From NCBI RefSeq assembly GCF_900110255.1, contig NZ_FODD01000037.1:24764-88763 (forward strand): 64,000 bases of DNA. Direction: 5' to 3'. The notes under the pieces were generated by a model. The model saw nothing but the letters and a program-made list of their open reading frames with translations, ran no database searches and was not told where the DNA came from. This DNA comes from Actinacidiphila rubida (GTDB taxonomy: Bacteria > Actinomycetota > Actinomycetes > Streptomycetales > Streptomycetaceae). The position numbers and the translations under genes are program-made. Shown one piece after another: positions 47,884 to 55,727 of this stretch; the stretch's first letter is position 1; each line of letters opens with the position of its first letter.

Positions 47884-49107
47884 TCAGGACGCCAGCCACT
47901 GGCTCCAGGTGAGGTTCCAGCCGTTCAGGCCGTTGTACCACTGCACCGTGGTGTCCTTGGAGTTGACGACCTTGACGACGTCGCCGACCAGCGAGTTGGC
48001 GTAGAACCAGGCGGCCGGCGTGCCGGGGTCGCCGGCGCCCTGGACGTCCTGCAGGCCGACGCAGCCGTGGCTGGTGTTGCTGCTGCCGAACACCGAGGGC
48101 GCGGCCCAGTAGTTGCCGTGGATGAAGGTCCCCGAGTTGGTGAGCCGCATCGCGTGCGGCACGTCGGGGATGTCGTACTCCCCGCCGAAGCCGACGGTGT
48201 CGCCGTTCATCCGGGTCCTGACGTACTTCTCGGAGATCACCATCGCGCCGTTGTACGTGGTGTGGTCGGGGGCACCGGAGGAGATCGGGACGGTCCTGAT
48301 CGCCGCGCCGTCCCGGTAGACGGTCATGGTGTGCTTCGCCGCGTCGACCACGCTGATCTGGCGGCGGGCGACGGTGAAGCTCACGGTCTTGTGCTGCTTG
48401 CCGTAGACGCCGGGGGCGCCCTCGACGCCGTTGAGGTTCAGCGCGAGCGTGACCTTGGTGCCGGCCGCCCAGTAGTCCGCGGGCCGGATGTAGAGGTCCT
48501 GGTCGCCGTTCCACTTCGCGGCCACGGGCACCGACGGGGTGGCGGTGACCGTCAGGCCGTGCGCGACCGCCTTCTTGTTGCTGATCGGGCGGTTGAAGTG
48601 GAGGTAGACCTCCATGCCGACGCCGACGGTCGAGCCGTCCTCGGGCGTGAAGAACCCGACGAAGGTGTCCCTGGGCACGACCGTGGTGAACGACGCGTGC
48701 TTGTCGGACTCGCGGCCCGCCGCGTCCTTGGCCACGGCGTCGACGGTGTACTGCGTGGACGTGTCCAGGTGGTCGTCGGGGTTCCAGCCCGAGCCGTCCG
48801 CGGTGATCGTGCCCGGCACGGGAGTGCCCTTGTCGTCCTTGACCACGACCGAGGAGAGCCGGCCGCCGGACGCGGCGACCTTCAGCGTGCCGGTCGTCGG
48901 CACGTCCGTGGCGCCGTCCCGGGGCAGGATCGACACGACCGCGGTCGACACCGCGGCGCTCGGCGCACCGGTGCCGCCCGCACCGCCCTTGCTGTCGGCC
49001 TTCCCTGCGTCGTCCGGCCCGCAGGCCGTCGCCAGGACCAGCAGGGCACCGAGGACCAGCGCCGCCGCGCTCCTCCGGACGCCCGACGGCACACCCTTCG
49101 GCTCCAC
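47884..49107 (-). CDS. L,D-transpeptidase lipoprotein, copy 1
   Basis: A 407-residue cell-wall enzyme that forms 3-3 peptidoglycan cross-links. A lipoprotein signal peptide ends at LVLATACGPDD. Two Ig-like domains (about residues 45-150 and 150-265) precede the YkuD catalytic domain with FIHGNYW and SHGCVGLQD (catalytic Cys349). The C-terminal tail (WYNGLNGWNLTWSQW) is typical of actinobacterial LdtMt2-type enzymes. GTG 49107 has GGGAG eight bases upstream. A shorter paralogue lies at 50414. Confidence 0.94.
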   Translation of the reverse strand: MEPKGVPSGVRRSAAALVLGALLVLATACGPDDAGKADSKGGAGGTGAPSAAVSTAVVSILPRDGATDVPTTGTLKVAASGGRLSSVVVKDDKGTPVPGTITADGSGWNPDDHLDTSTQYTVDAVAKDAAGRESDKHASFTTVVPRDTFVGFFTPEDGSTVGVGMEVYLHFNRPISNKKAVAHGLTVTATPSVPVAAKWNGDQDLYIRPADYWAAGTKVTLALNLNGVEGAPGVYGKQHKTVSFTVARRQISVVDAAKHTMTVYRDGAAIRTVPISSGAPDHTTYNGAMVISEKYVRTRMNGDTVGFGGEYDIPDVPHAMRLTNSGTFIHGNYWAAPSVFGSSNTSHGCVGLQDVQGAGDPGTPAAWFYANSLVGDVVKVVNSKDTTVQWYNGLNGWNLTWSQWLAS

Positions 49108-49410
49108 TTTCTCCGCTCCCTGATTCCCCGCGCGCACGGCTGCCGTGCGCGGAACACCTGGACTCCCGCTGATAGAGAACCACACGGGTATCCCGTCCCG
49201 ACCCGGGGTTCGTCACCGTTTCGTCCCAGTCCACCCTGCCGGTTCCGCGGAACCGCCGTAGAAGCCCGCCGGGCCGCCCCAGCACGGGGAACGGGGCGGC
49301 TTTTCCGCAACGCGGCGCGCCGAGCCGTTCACTCCGATGGCCTTTCTGCGGTCCGCGGGGCCGTTCATACGGTGATAGGTCTTTCCTCAGTACCGACCAA
49401 GGAGAGACCG
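49108..49410. other. Divergent gap between L,D-transpeptidase and channel genes
   Basis: No gene. It contains a 16-bp perfect palindrome CGGTTCCGCGGAACCG (49240-49255) and, just after it, a plus-strand terminator-like hairpin at 49273-49304. The right end has AAGGAG (49399-49404) for the channel gene. No clear -35/-10 pair was assigned. Confidence 0.6.
49273..49304 (+). terminator. Orphan plus-strand terminator-like hairpin
   Basis: GCCGCCCC (49273-49280) pairs exactly with GGGGCGGC (49293-49300) and is followed by TTTT. No plus-strand gene precedes it, so it either ends a small RNA or acts as an attenuator in the leader of the channel gene. Confidence 0.55.
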
Positions 49411-50310
49411 ATGGCTGAGCAGCGCAGTGCGCGTAGACGCGGTTACCGAGAAGGCCTCGGCGGTGAAATGATCGCCGAGTTCCTGGGCACGTTCGTTCTG
49501 ATTCTTCTGGGCATCGGGTCCGTCGCAGTCGCCGTCGTCGGCCTGCCCGGATCCGGACGCCAGGTCGTGCCCTTCGGCGCGGACAACTGGCTGATCATCT
49601 CATGGGGGTGGGGCCTCGGCGTGGTGTTCGGCGTGTACGTCGCCGGCGGCATCAGCGGCGCCCACCTCAACCCCGCGGTGACCCTGGCCTTCGCGGCCCG
49701 CCGGGAATTCCCGCTGAAGAAGATCCTCCCCTACTGGTTCTCCCAGTTGTTCGGGGCATTCACCGCGGCCGCCCTGGTGTACGGGTCCTACCACTGGGCG
49801 ATCAACGCCGCGGAGGCGAAAGCGGGCACACCGCGGACCAAATCCCTGGCCACGTATTCCATCTTCGCGACCTTCCCGTCCCAGTACTTCGGGAATTCCT
49901 GGTGGGGTCCGTTCCTGGACGAGATGATCGGCACCGGCATCCTGCTGCTGCTCATCTGCGCCCTGATCGACCTGAAGAACACGGCGCCGCTGGCCAACCT
50001 CGGCCCGTACCTGATCGGCCTGGTGGTCGTGGCCATCGGCCTGACCTTCGGCACCAACTCCGGGTACGCGATCAACCCCGCCCGTGACTTCGGCCCGCGG
50101 TTGTTCACCTACTTCGAGGGCTGGGGAGCGATCGCACTACCAGGGCATTTCCAATGGTTCGACCACTACTGGTGGATCCCCATCGTGGCCCCGCTCTGCG
50201 GTGCTCTGATCGGCGTCGCCGTGTACGACCTGCTGATCTCGCCGATCATCAGGGCCCGCACCCTCGCCGCGGAGGAGAGGGAGGAAGGACCCGCGACGGA
50301 GGAGTTCTGA
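49411..50310 (+). CDS. Aquaglyceroporin (MIP family, GlpF-like)
   Basis: A 299-residue channel with six helices and two half-helix pore loops carrying HLNPAVT (Asn87) and AINPARD (Asn222). The Asp after NPAR is the usual mark of glycerol-conducting members. GGISGAHLNPAVTLAFA and GYAINPARDFGPRLF are strongly conserved. It probably passes glycerol or other small polyols across the membrane. Unlike many Streptomyces glpF genes it is not followed by glpK and glpD; it stands between two L,D-transpeptidase genes. AAGGAG sits before the ATG. Confidence 0.94.
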   Translation: MAEQRSARRRGYREGLGGEMIAEFLGTFVLILLGIGSVAVAVVGLPGSGRQVVPFGADNWLIISWGWGLGVVFGVYVAGGISGAHLNPAVTLAFAARREFPLKKILPYWFSQLFGAFTAAALVYGSYHWAINAAEAKAGTPRTKSLATYSIFATFPSQYFGNSWWGPFLDEMIGTGILLLLICALIDLKNTAPLANLGPYLIGLVVVAIGLTFGTNSGYAINPARDFGPRLFTYFEGWGAIALPGHFQWFDHYWWIPIVAPLCGALIGVAVYDLLISPIIRARTLAAEEREEGPATEEF

Positions 50311-50413
50311 CCGCGGCGGGCGCACGCCGCCCCCGTCACCCAGCCGTTCCGGATCGTCCCGGGGCCGTGCCGCGCGCACGGCCCCGGGACGTTCCGCGCG
50401 TCCCGGCAGCGGC

Positions 50414-51349
50414 TCACTGCAGGGCGGAGCCCGTCCGCCACTGGTCCCACGTCAGGTTCCAGCCGCTCAGGCCGTTGTCCGGGTCGACGGTGCGGTCGTC
50501 GGAGTTCACGACGCGGACGGCGTCGCCGATCATCGAGTTCTCGAAGAACCAGCCGGCGGGTGTGTCCCGGCCGCCGCCCTTGCGGTCCTGCAGGCCGATG
50601 CAGCCGTGGCTGACGTTCTCCTCGCCGAAGATCTGCGGCGGCGACCAGTAGTTGCCGTGCACGAACGTGCCGGAGGTGGTCAGGCGCAGGGCGTGCGGCA
50701 CGTCGGGGATGTCGTACTCCCCGCCGAAGCCGACGGTGCGGCCGTTCATCCGGGTCTGCAGGTACTTGTCGGCGATCACCATCACGCCGTTGTACGTGGT
50801 GTGCTCCGGGCTGCCGACGGTCACCGGCAGCACCCGCAGCACGTGCCCGCCGCGGACCACGGTCATGGTGTGCTCCACGGCGTCGACGGTGCTGCGCTGG
50901 TCGCGGCCGACGGTGAAGGTGACGTCCTTGGACTGGGTGCCGTAGGTGTGCGGCGCGCCCTGCACGCCGCGCAGCCGCAGCGACAGGGTGATGCGGGCGC
51001 CGGCCGGCCAGAAGTCGGCGGGGCGCAGGTCGAGGCGGTGGTCGCTGAACCAGTGGCCGACGACGGCGCGGGCGGGCGCGCTGGTGACGGTGATGCCGCG
51101 TTCGACCGCGGCGCGGTCGGTGATGCCGTGGTCGAACCGCAGGGAGATGATCATCCCGGTGCCGATGGTGGACTGGTCCTCCGGGCTGAAGTACCCGATG
51201 AAGGTGTCGTGCTGCGGCTTCGGGCCGTCCGCGCCGCTGGGGCGCCCGGAGCCGCCGCCGCAGGCGGTGGCCGCCGCGAGGAGGAGGACGGTCGCGGTCA
51301 GCGCGGTGCGGAGGGTGCGGGCTCCCCTTGTACGCGGCGAAGTGGTCAC
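50414..51349 (-). CDS. L,D-transpeptidase lipoprotein, copy 2
   Basis: About 311 residues, a shorter paralogue of the enzyme at 47884. The lipoprotein signal peptide ends LLAAATACGGG. One Ig-like domain (about 45-165) is present instead of two, then the YkuD domain with VHGNYWSPP and SHGCIGLQD (catalytic Cys250) and the same tail (NGLSGWNLTWDQW). The stretch MNGRTVGFGGEYDIPDVPHA is almost the same in both. The start GTG 51349 lacks a good ribosome-binding site, and an ATG 57 bp upstream is possible, so the N-terminus is tentative. Confidence 0.9.
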   Translation of the reverse strand: MTTSPRTRGARTLRTALTATVLLLAAATACGGGSGRPSGADGPKPQHDTFIGYFSPEDQSTIGTGMIISLRFDHGITDRAAVERGITVTSAPARAVVGHWFSDHRLDLRPADFWPAGARITLSLRLRGVQGAPHTYGTQSKDVTFTVGRDQRSTVDAVEHTMTVVRGGHVLRVLPVTVGSPEHTTYNGVMVIADKYLQTRMNGRTVGFGGEYDIPDVPHALRLTTSGTFVHGNYWSPPQIFGEENVSHGCIGLQDRKGGGRDTPAGWFFENSMIGDAVRVVNSDDRTVDPDNGLSGWNLTWDQWRTGSALQ

Positions 51350-51754
51350 GCATGCGCCAACGAGAGTTTCCCTGCGGGGCAACGCGGCACCTGGGAATGC
51401 CATCCCGTCGGCCCTAAGGGGTTCCCCCGTCCCCCTTCCCGCGCTTCCCTCCGGAGAGGGATCACCCTCGGGCGCGGGTTCACCCTCCGGTGGCGGTCCC
51501 GCCCGTGCCTTGCCGTCGCCGGCCGACGGTCCCCCCTGACGGCCATGCGCCGACGCGCCGTTGCCGCGAAACCGTGGGCCCCCTGGCGGGGCACGAGCTT
51601 GCCTCTTGCCGGAGTCCGCCGGCTGCCGCGCCGTCGCGGCTGGAGGGGTGCCGTTCCTTGGAGGGGTGCGGGGGGAAGGAATGGGGGAAGGGGCACGGCC
51701 GGACGGGTATGGGACGCCCGGAGGGAGCCGTGCCGGAGCCGCGGGAGGATGCAC
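51350..51754. other. Gap between L,D-transpeptidase copy 2 and glgX
   Basis: No gene with normal codon bias. The first half contains Pro/Gly-rich open frames continuous with the transpeptidase frame but without family similarity. The right half carries GGAGGGGTGC twice (about 51641 and 51660) and purine-rich stretches up to the GGGAGG used by glgX. No terminator or operator was recognised. Confidence 0.5.
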
Positions 51755-54037
51755 GTGTCAGAGACACGCGAGTTCGGCGTCGCCGACGCGGCGCAGACCT
51801 CCCCGAGGTCTGCGCCGGCGGCGCCGCCGCGGCCGCGGGCGGCTCCCGAGGCCGCGGGGAACGCGCCCGCGCCGGCCGTCGCGACGGTGTGGCCGGGGGC
51901 GCCGCATCCCCTGGGCGCGCGCTTCCACACCGGGCCGGACGGCCGCCCCGGCACCAACTTCGCGCTGTGGGCGGGTGGCGCGGAGTCCGTCGAGCTGTGC
52001 CTGTTCGGCGCGGACGGCAGCGAGACGCGCGCGCCGCTGACCGAGCTGACCCACGAGGTGTGGCACGGCTTCGTGCCGGACGTGCTGCCGGGGCAGCGCT
52101 ACGGCTACCGCGTCGGCGGCCGCTGGGACCCGTGGACCGGCGCCCGCTGGAACCCGGCGAAGCTGCTGCTCGATCCCTACGCCCGGGCCGTGGACGGGGA
52201 GTTCGAGATGGTGCCCGAGGTGTACGGGCACGTGCGGGACTGGCAGGAGCCAGCCGTCGCGGACACGGTCCGCGACAACCGGGACTCGGCCCCGTTCGTC
52301 CCCAAGGGCGTCGTGGTCGACGACGACGACGACTGGGAGGACGACCGGCGGCCCAAGACACCGTGGTCGGACTCGGTCATCTACGAGCTGCACGTGCGCG
52401 GTTTCACGCAGCGCCACCCGGACGTCCCGCCCGAGCTGCGCGGCACCTACGCCGGGCTCGCCCACCCGGCGGCCCTCGCGCATCTGACGGACCTCGGCGT
52501 GACGGCCGTGGAACTGCTGCCGGTGCACCAGTTCGCACACGAGGACCACCTGGAGCGGCGCGGGCTGCGCAACTACTGGGGCTACAACTCGATCGGCTAC
52601 TTCGCCCCGCACGCCGCGTACAGCGCCAGCGGCACCCGCGGCGAGCAGGTGGGCGAGTTCAAGCGGATGGTGCGGGCGCTGCACGCCGCGGGCATCGAGG
52701 TGATCCTCGACGTGGTCTACAACCACACCGCGGAGGGCGGCCAGGGCGGCCCGACGCTCTCGCTGCGCGGCGTCGACAACCGCGGCTACTACCGGCTGGC
52801 CGGCGACCCGCGCGGCTACGCGGACTACACCGGCTGCGGCAACACCCTGAGCGTGGTGCAGCCGCACGTGCTGCGGCTGATCACCGACTCGCTGCGGTAC
52901 TGGGTGACGGAGATGGGCGTGGACGGCTTCCGCTTCGACCTGGCCGCCGCGCTGGCCCGTTCGATGCACGACGTCGACATGCTCTCCCCGTTCCTCGCGA
53001 CGATCGCGCAGGACCCGGTGCTGCGCCGGGTCAAGCTGATCGCCGAGCCGTGGGACGTGGGCGCTGGCGGCTACCAGGTCGGCGCGTTCCCGCCGCTGTG
53101 GACCGAGTGGAACGACCGTTTCCGGGACACCGTCCGGGACTTCTGGCGCGGCGCGACCGGTGACGTGCGCGACCTCGGCTACCGGCTGTCGGGCTCCAGC
53201 GACCTGTACGACTGGGGCGGCCGCCGGCCGTACGCGTCGGTCAACTACGTCACGGCGCACGACGGGTTCACGCTGCGCGACCTGGTGAGCCACAACGGCA
53301 AGCACAACGAGGCGAACGGCGAGGACGGCCGGGACGGCACCGACGACAACCGGTCGTGGAACTGCGGCGCGGAGGGCGAGACCGGCGATCCCGAGGTGCT
53401 GGCGCTGCGGGCCCGGCAGTTGCGCAACCTGCTGGCCACGCTCCTGCTGTCCACCGGCGTGCCGATGCTGGTGGCCGGTGACGAGATGGGCCGTACCCAG
53501 GGCGGCAACAACAACGCGTACTGCCAGGACAACGCCACCAGTTGGGTGGACTGGTCGCTGCTGGAGGACCCGCGGTGGCGGGGGCTGCGCGATCTCACCG
53601 CGCGGCTGGTCGCGCTGCGCCACGCCCACCCGGTGCTGCGCCGCGGCGGCTTCTTCTCCGGGGTGGCCAGCGCGCCGGAGGGGCTGCGGGACGTGGCCTG
53701 GTTCGAGCCGGGCGGGCGGGAGATGACGGACGCGGACTGGTTCGCGCCGTCGGCGACGCTCGGCATGTTCCTGTCCGGGCGGGACATCCCGCAGCGTGAC
53801 GTGCGCGGCGAGCCGGTCGTCGACGACAGCTTCCTGCTGGTGGTGCACGCCGACCACCGCCCGGCGCCGTTCGTGCTGCCCGGCGGGCGGTGGGCGGCCG
53901 GGTACGAGCCGCTGCTGGACACCGCGGAGGACGAGCCGTGGGCCGCGGCGGACCGCGAACTGCCCGCCGGGGAGGCGGTGACGGTGGCCGCGCGCTCGGT
54001 GCGGCTGTTCCGGGTGCGGGAGGCGACCGCGGGGTGA
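51755..54037 (+). CDS. glgX: Glycogen debranching enzyme
   Basis: About 760 residues of the GlgX/isoamylase type, hydrolysing alpha-1,6 branches of glycogen. An N-terminal CBM48 domain (about 45-170; GARFHTGPDGRPGTNFALWA) precedes the GH13 barrel: ELLPVHQF, VILDVVYNHTAEG, the nucleophile Asp395 (GFRFDLAAAL), the acid/base Glu431 (IAEPWDVG) and Asp503 (TAHDGF). NNAYCQDN is a GlgX mark. GTG 51755 is preferred because GGGAGG lies six bases ahead; ATG 51749 would directly abut it. Other glycogen genes are not nearby. Confidence 0.94.
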   Translation: MSETREFGVADAAQTSPRSAPAAPPRPRAAPEAAGNAPAPAVATVWPGAPHPLGARFHTGPDGRPGTNFALWAGGAESVELCLFGADGSETRAPLTELTHEVWHGFVPDVLPGQRYGYRVGGRWDPWTGARWNPAKLLLDPYARAVDGEFEMVPEVYGHVRDWQEPAVADTVRDNRDSAPFVPKGVVVDDDDDWEDDRRPKTPWSDSVIYELHVRGFTQRHPDVPPELRGTYAGLAHPAALAHLTDLGVTAVELLPVHQFAHEDHLERRGLRNYWGYNSIGYFAPHAAYSASGTRGEQVGEFKRMVRALHAAGIEVILDVVYNHTAEGGQGGPTLSLRGVDNRGYYRLAGDPRGYADYTGCGNTLSVVQPHVLRLITDSLRYWVTEMGVDGFRFDLAAALARSMHDVDMLSPFLATIAQDPVLRRVKLIAEPWDVGAGGYQVGAFPPLWTEWNDRFRDTVRDFWRGATGDVRDLGYRLSGSSDLYDWGGRRPYASVNYVTAHDGFTLRDLVSHNGKHNEANGEDGRDGTDDNRSWNCGAEGETGDPEVLALRARQLRNLLATLLLSTGVPMLVAGDEMGRTQGGNNNAYCQDNATSWVDWSLLEDPRWRGLRDLTARLVALRHAHPVLRRGGFFSGVASAPEGLRDVAWFEPGGREMTDADWFAPSATLGMFLSGRDIPQRDVRGEPVVDDSFLLVVHADHRPAPFVLPGGRWAAGYEPLLDTAEDEPWAAADRELPAGEAVTVAARSVRLFRVREATAG

Positions 54038-54119
54038 CGGCAGGCGGGCGCCGGGACGACGGCGGGCCCGCGCGAGGGCGGCGGCGGGGGTGACGGCGGG
54101 CGGGCGCGGGGTAATCGTC

Positions 54120-54148
54120 TGGACGGCGCCGAGTGGTCCAGTCCATAT
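54120..54148 (+). promoter_or_regulatory. Leaderless promoter with a DasR-like operator before the MFS gene
   Basis: TGGACG (54120-54125), a 17-bp spacer and CATATT (54143-54148) end seven bases before the GTG at 54156. Inside lies AGTGGTCCAGTCCATA (54132-54147), whose core TGGTCCAGTCCA matches 10 of 12 bases of the DasR-responsive element TGGTCTAGACCA known from N-acetylglucosamine and chitinase genes. Confidence 0.55.
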
Positions 54149-54155
54149 TGGCCCG

Positions 54156-55508
54156 GTGAGCTCACGCCCGTCCGGTCACGACGACGCCCTGCCAGAACCC
54201 GCCGCCGACAGCGCCGCCACCTGCGCGACCGTCACGGGAACCACTGCCGCCACCAGCGGCACCAGTGCCCTCTCCGGCACCACGCGCTCCCGGGCCGGCG
54301 GCGGCACCGGCGGGGTGTGGTCACCGAACTTCCGCCTGTACTTCATCGCCCGCACTGTCGCGATGCTCGGCGACACCATGCTGCCGGTGGCGCTGTCCGC
54401 CGGGCTGCTGACGTACGGCTACTCGGCCGGTGACATCGGCCTGGTGATGGCCGCGTCCACCGCCTGCTTCGCGGGCTTCGTGATCTTCGGCGGGGTGTTC
54501 GCCGACCGGCTGAACGCGCGGGCCCTGATGATCGGCGCGGACCTGGTGCGGGTGTGCACCCAGTCGCTCGCCGCGGTGCTCTTCCTCACCCACCACGTGC
54601 GGCTGTGGGAGGTGGTCGGCATCGCGGTCGTCAACGGCACGATGGCCGCCCTGTTCCAGCCGGGCGTGGCCAGCACGCTGGTGCGGGTCGCCAGCGACGT
54701 GCAGGGCGCGAACGGGGTGACCAGGACCGCGGAGTCGACCGCGGCGCTGCTCGGACCGGCCTTCGCGGGCCTGCTGATCGGGCTGACGTCCTCGGGCGTG
54801 GTGTTCCTGGTGCACGCCTCGACGTACGCGGTCAGCGCGCTGTGCCTGGTGCTGCTGCGGCTCGCGCCCCAGGTGCCGCGGGCCGCGAAGGCGGTGAACG
54901 GCTTCCGCAGCGATCTCGCCGAGGGCTGGCGGGAGTTCAGGGCGCGCACCTGGATGTGGTCGGTGATCGTGGTGTGGATGCTGTTCATGGTCTTCACCAT
55001 CGGCCCCTACACGCCGCTGGCCGCGGGCCAGATCATCCCCACGCACGGCGCCGGCGCCTACGGTCTGGTCAACTCCGCGCTGGGCGGCGGGACCGCGGTC
55101 GGCGCGCTGGTGGCGATCCGGCTGCGCGCGCAGCGGCAGTTGAGGGCGGGGTCCCTCGCGCTGTACCTGACGGCCGCGATGCCGCTGTCGGTCGGCCTGG
55201 GGCTGCCTGTCCCGGCGGTGTGCGGCTGCGTGTTCGTGGCCGGCATGGGCTCGGCGTACTGGGGCGTCAACTGGGCCACGTCCGTGCAGACGCAGGTGCC
55301 CGGGGACATCCTCAACCGCATCCACGCCTACGAGGTGGCGGGCTCGGTGGCGATGGTGCCGGTCGGCCAGGCACTGGCCGGTCCGGCGTCCTCGGCGTTC
55401 GGCGCCCGCCACGTGCTGGTGGCCGGCAGCGTCGTCGCGGTGGCCGTCGCCACGACCCTCCTGTCGATCCCGGCCGTCCGCACCCTGCGCCGCGCCCACG
55501 GCGCGTAA
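54156..55508 (+). CDS. MFS transporter (drug-efflux-like)
   Basis: About 450 residues. A Thr/Ala/Ser-rich cytoplasmic N-terminus of about 45 residues is followed by 10-12 hydrophobic helices. GGVFADRLNARALMIGADLVR is the MFS signature loop between helices 2 and 3, with a counterpart later in the chain (GTAVGALVAIRLRAQRQLRAG). GPAFAGLLIG resembles the helix-5 motif of exporters, favouring efflux. Substrate unknown. GTG 54156 is chosen because a promoter abuts it; longer in-frame starts would be cut off by that promoter. The DasR-like site suggests control by amino-sugar supply. Confidence 0.87.
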   Translation: MSSRPSGHDDALPEPAADSAATCATVTGTTAATSGTSALSGTTRSRAGGGTGGVWSPNFRLYFIARTVAMLGDTMLPVALSAGLLTYGYSAGDIGLVMAASTACFAGFVIFGGVFADRLNARALMIGADLVRVCTQSLAAVLFLTHHVRLWEVVGIAVVNGTMAALFQPGVASTLVRVASDVQGANGVTRTAESTAALLGPAFAGLLIGLTSSGVVFLVHASTYAVSALCLVLLRLAPQVPRAAKAVNGFRSDLAEGWREFRARTWMWSVIVVWMLFMVFTIGPYTPLAAGQIIPTHGAGAYGLVNSALGGGTAVGALVAIRLRAQRQLRAGSLALYLTAAMPLSVGLGLPVPAVCGCVFVAGMGSAYWGVNWATSVQTQVPGDILNRIHAYEVAGSVAMVPVGQALAGPASSAFGARHVLVAGSVVAVAVATTLLSIPAVRTLRRAHGA

Positions 55509-55727
55509 GTCCTTCGGACGGAAGGCCCGGCCCCCGCCGCCCCGTCCTCGCACCCGTCCGGCGCTCCCCGCACCCACCCCGGTACGCCCACCCGTCCGCG
55601 CACCGCCCTCCGACCCCGGCGGCCGGGGAACCCGCGGGCCGCCGCGCGCGAAGCGCCGGGCACGCGCGCGCCGGCGCGACGGGAGGGCGTGGGCGGCCGC
55701 TCCCGCGTCCGCGCCGGAGGCGAGGCG
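55509..55727. other. Convergent gap between MFS and ABC exporter genes
   Basis: No gene. GCGCCGG (55652-55658) and CCGGCGC (55670-55676) could form a 7-bp hairpin in the right place to stop both convergent genes, but the assignment is weak. The rest is Pro/Arg-coding-like GC-rich DNA. Confidence 0.4.

Noticed and set aside
51350..51754. A longer N-terminus for L,D-transpeptidase copy 2 reaching to 51754
   Set aside because: The upstream residues are Pro/Gly-rich, lack a signal peptide at the start and would bury the lipobox more than 150 residues in; the start at 51349 gives a normal lipoprotein.
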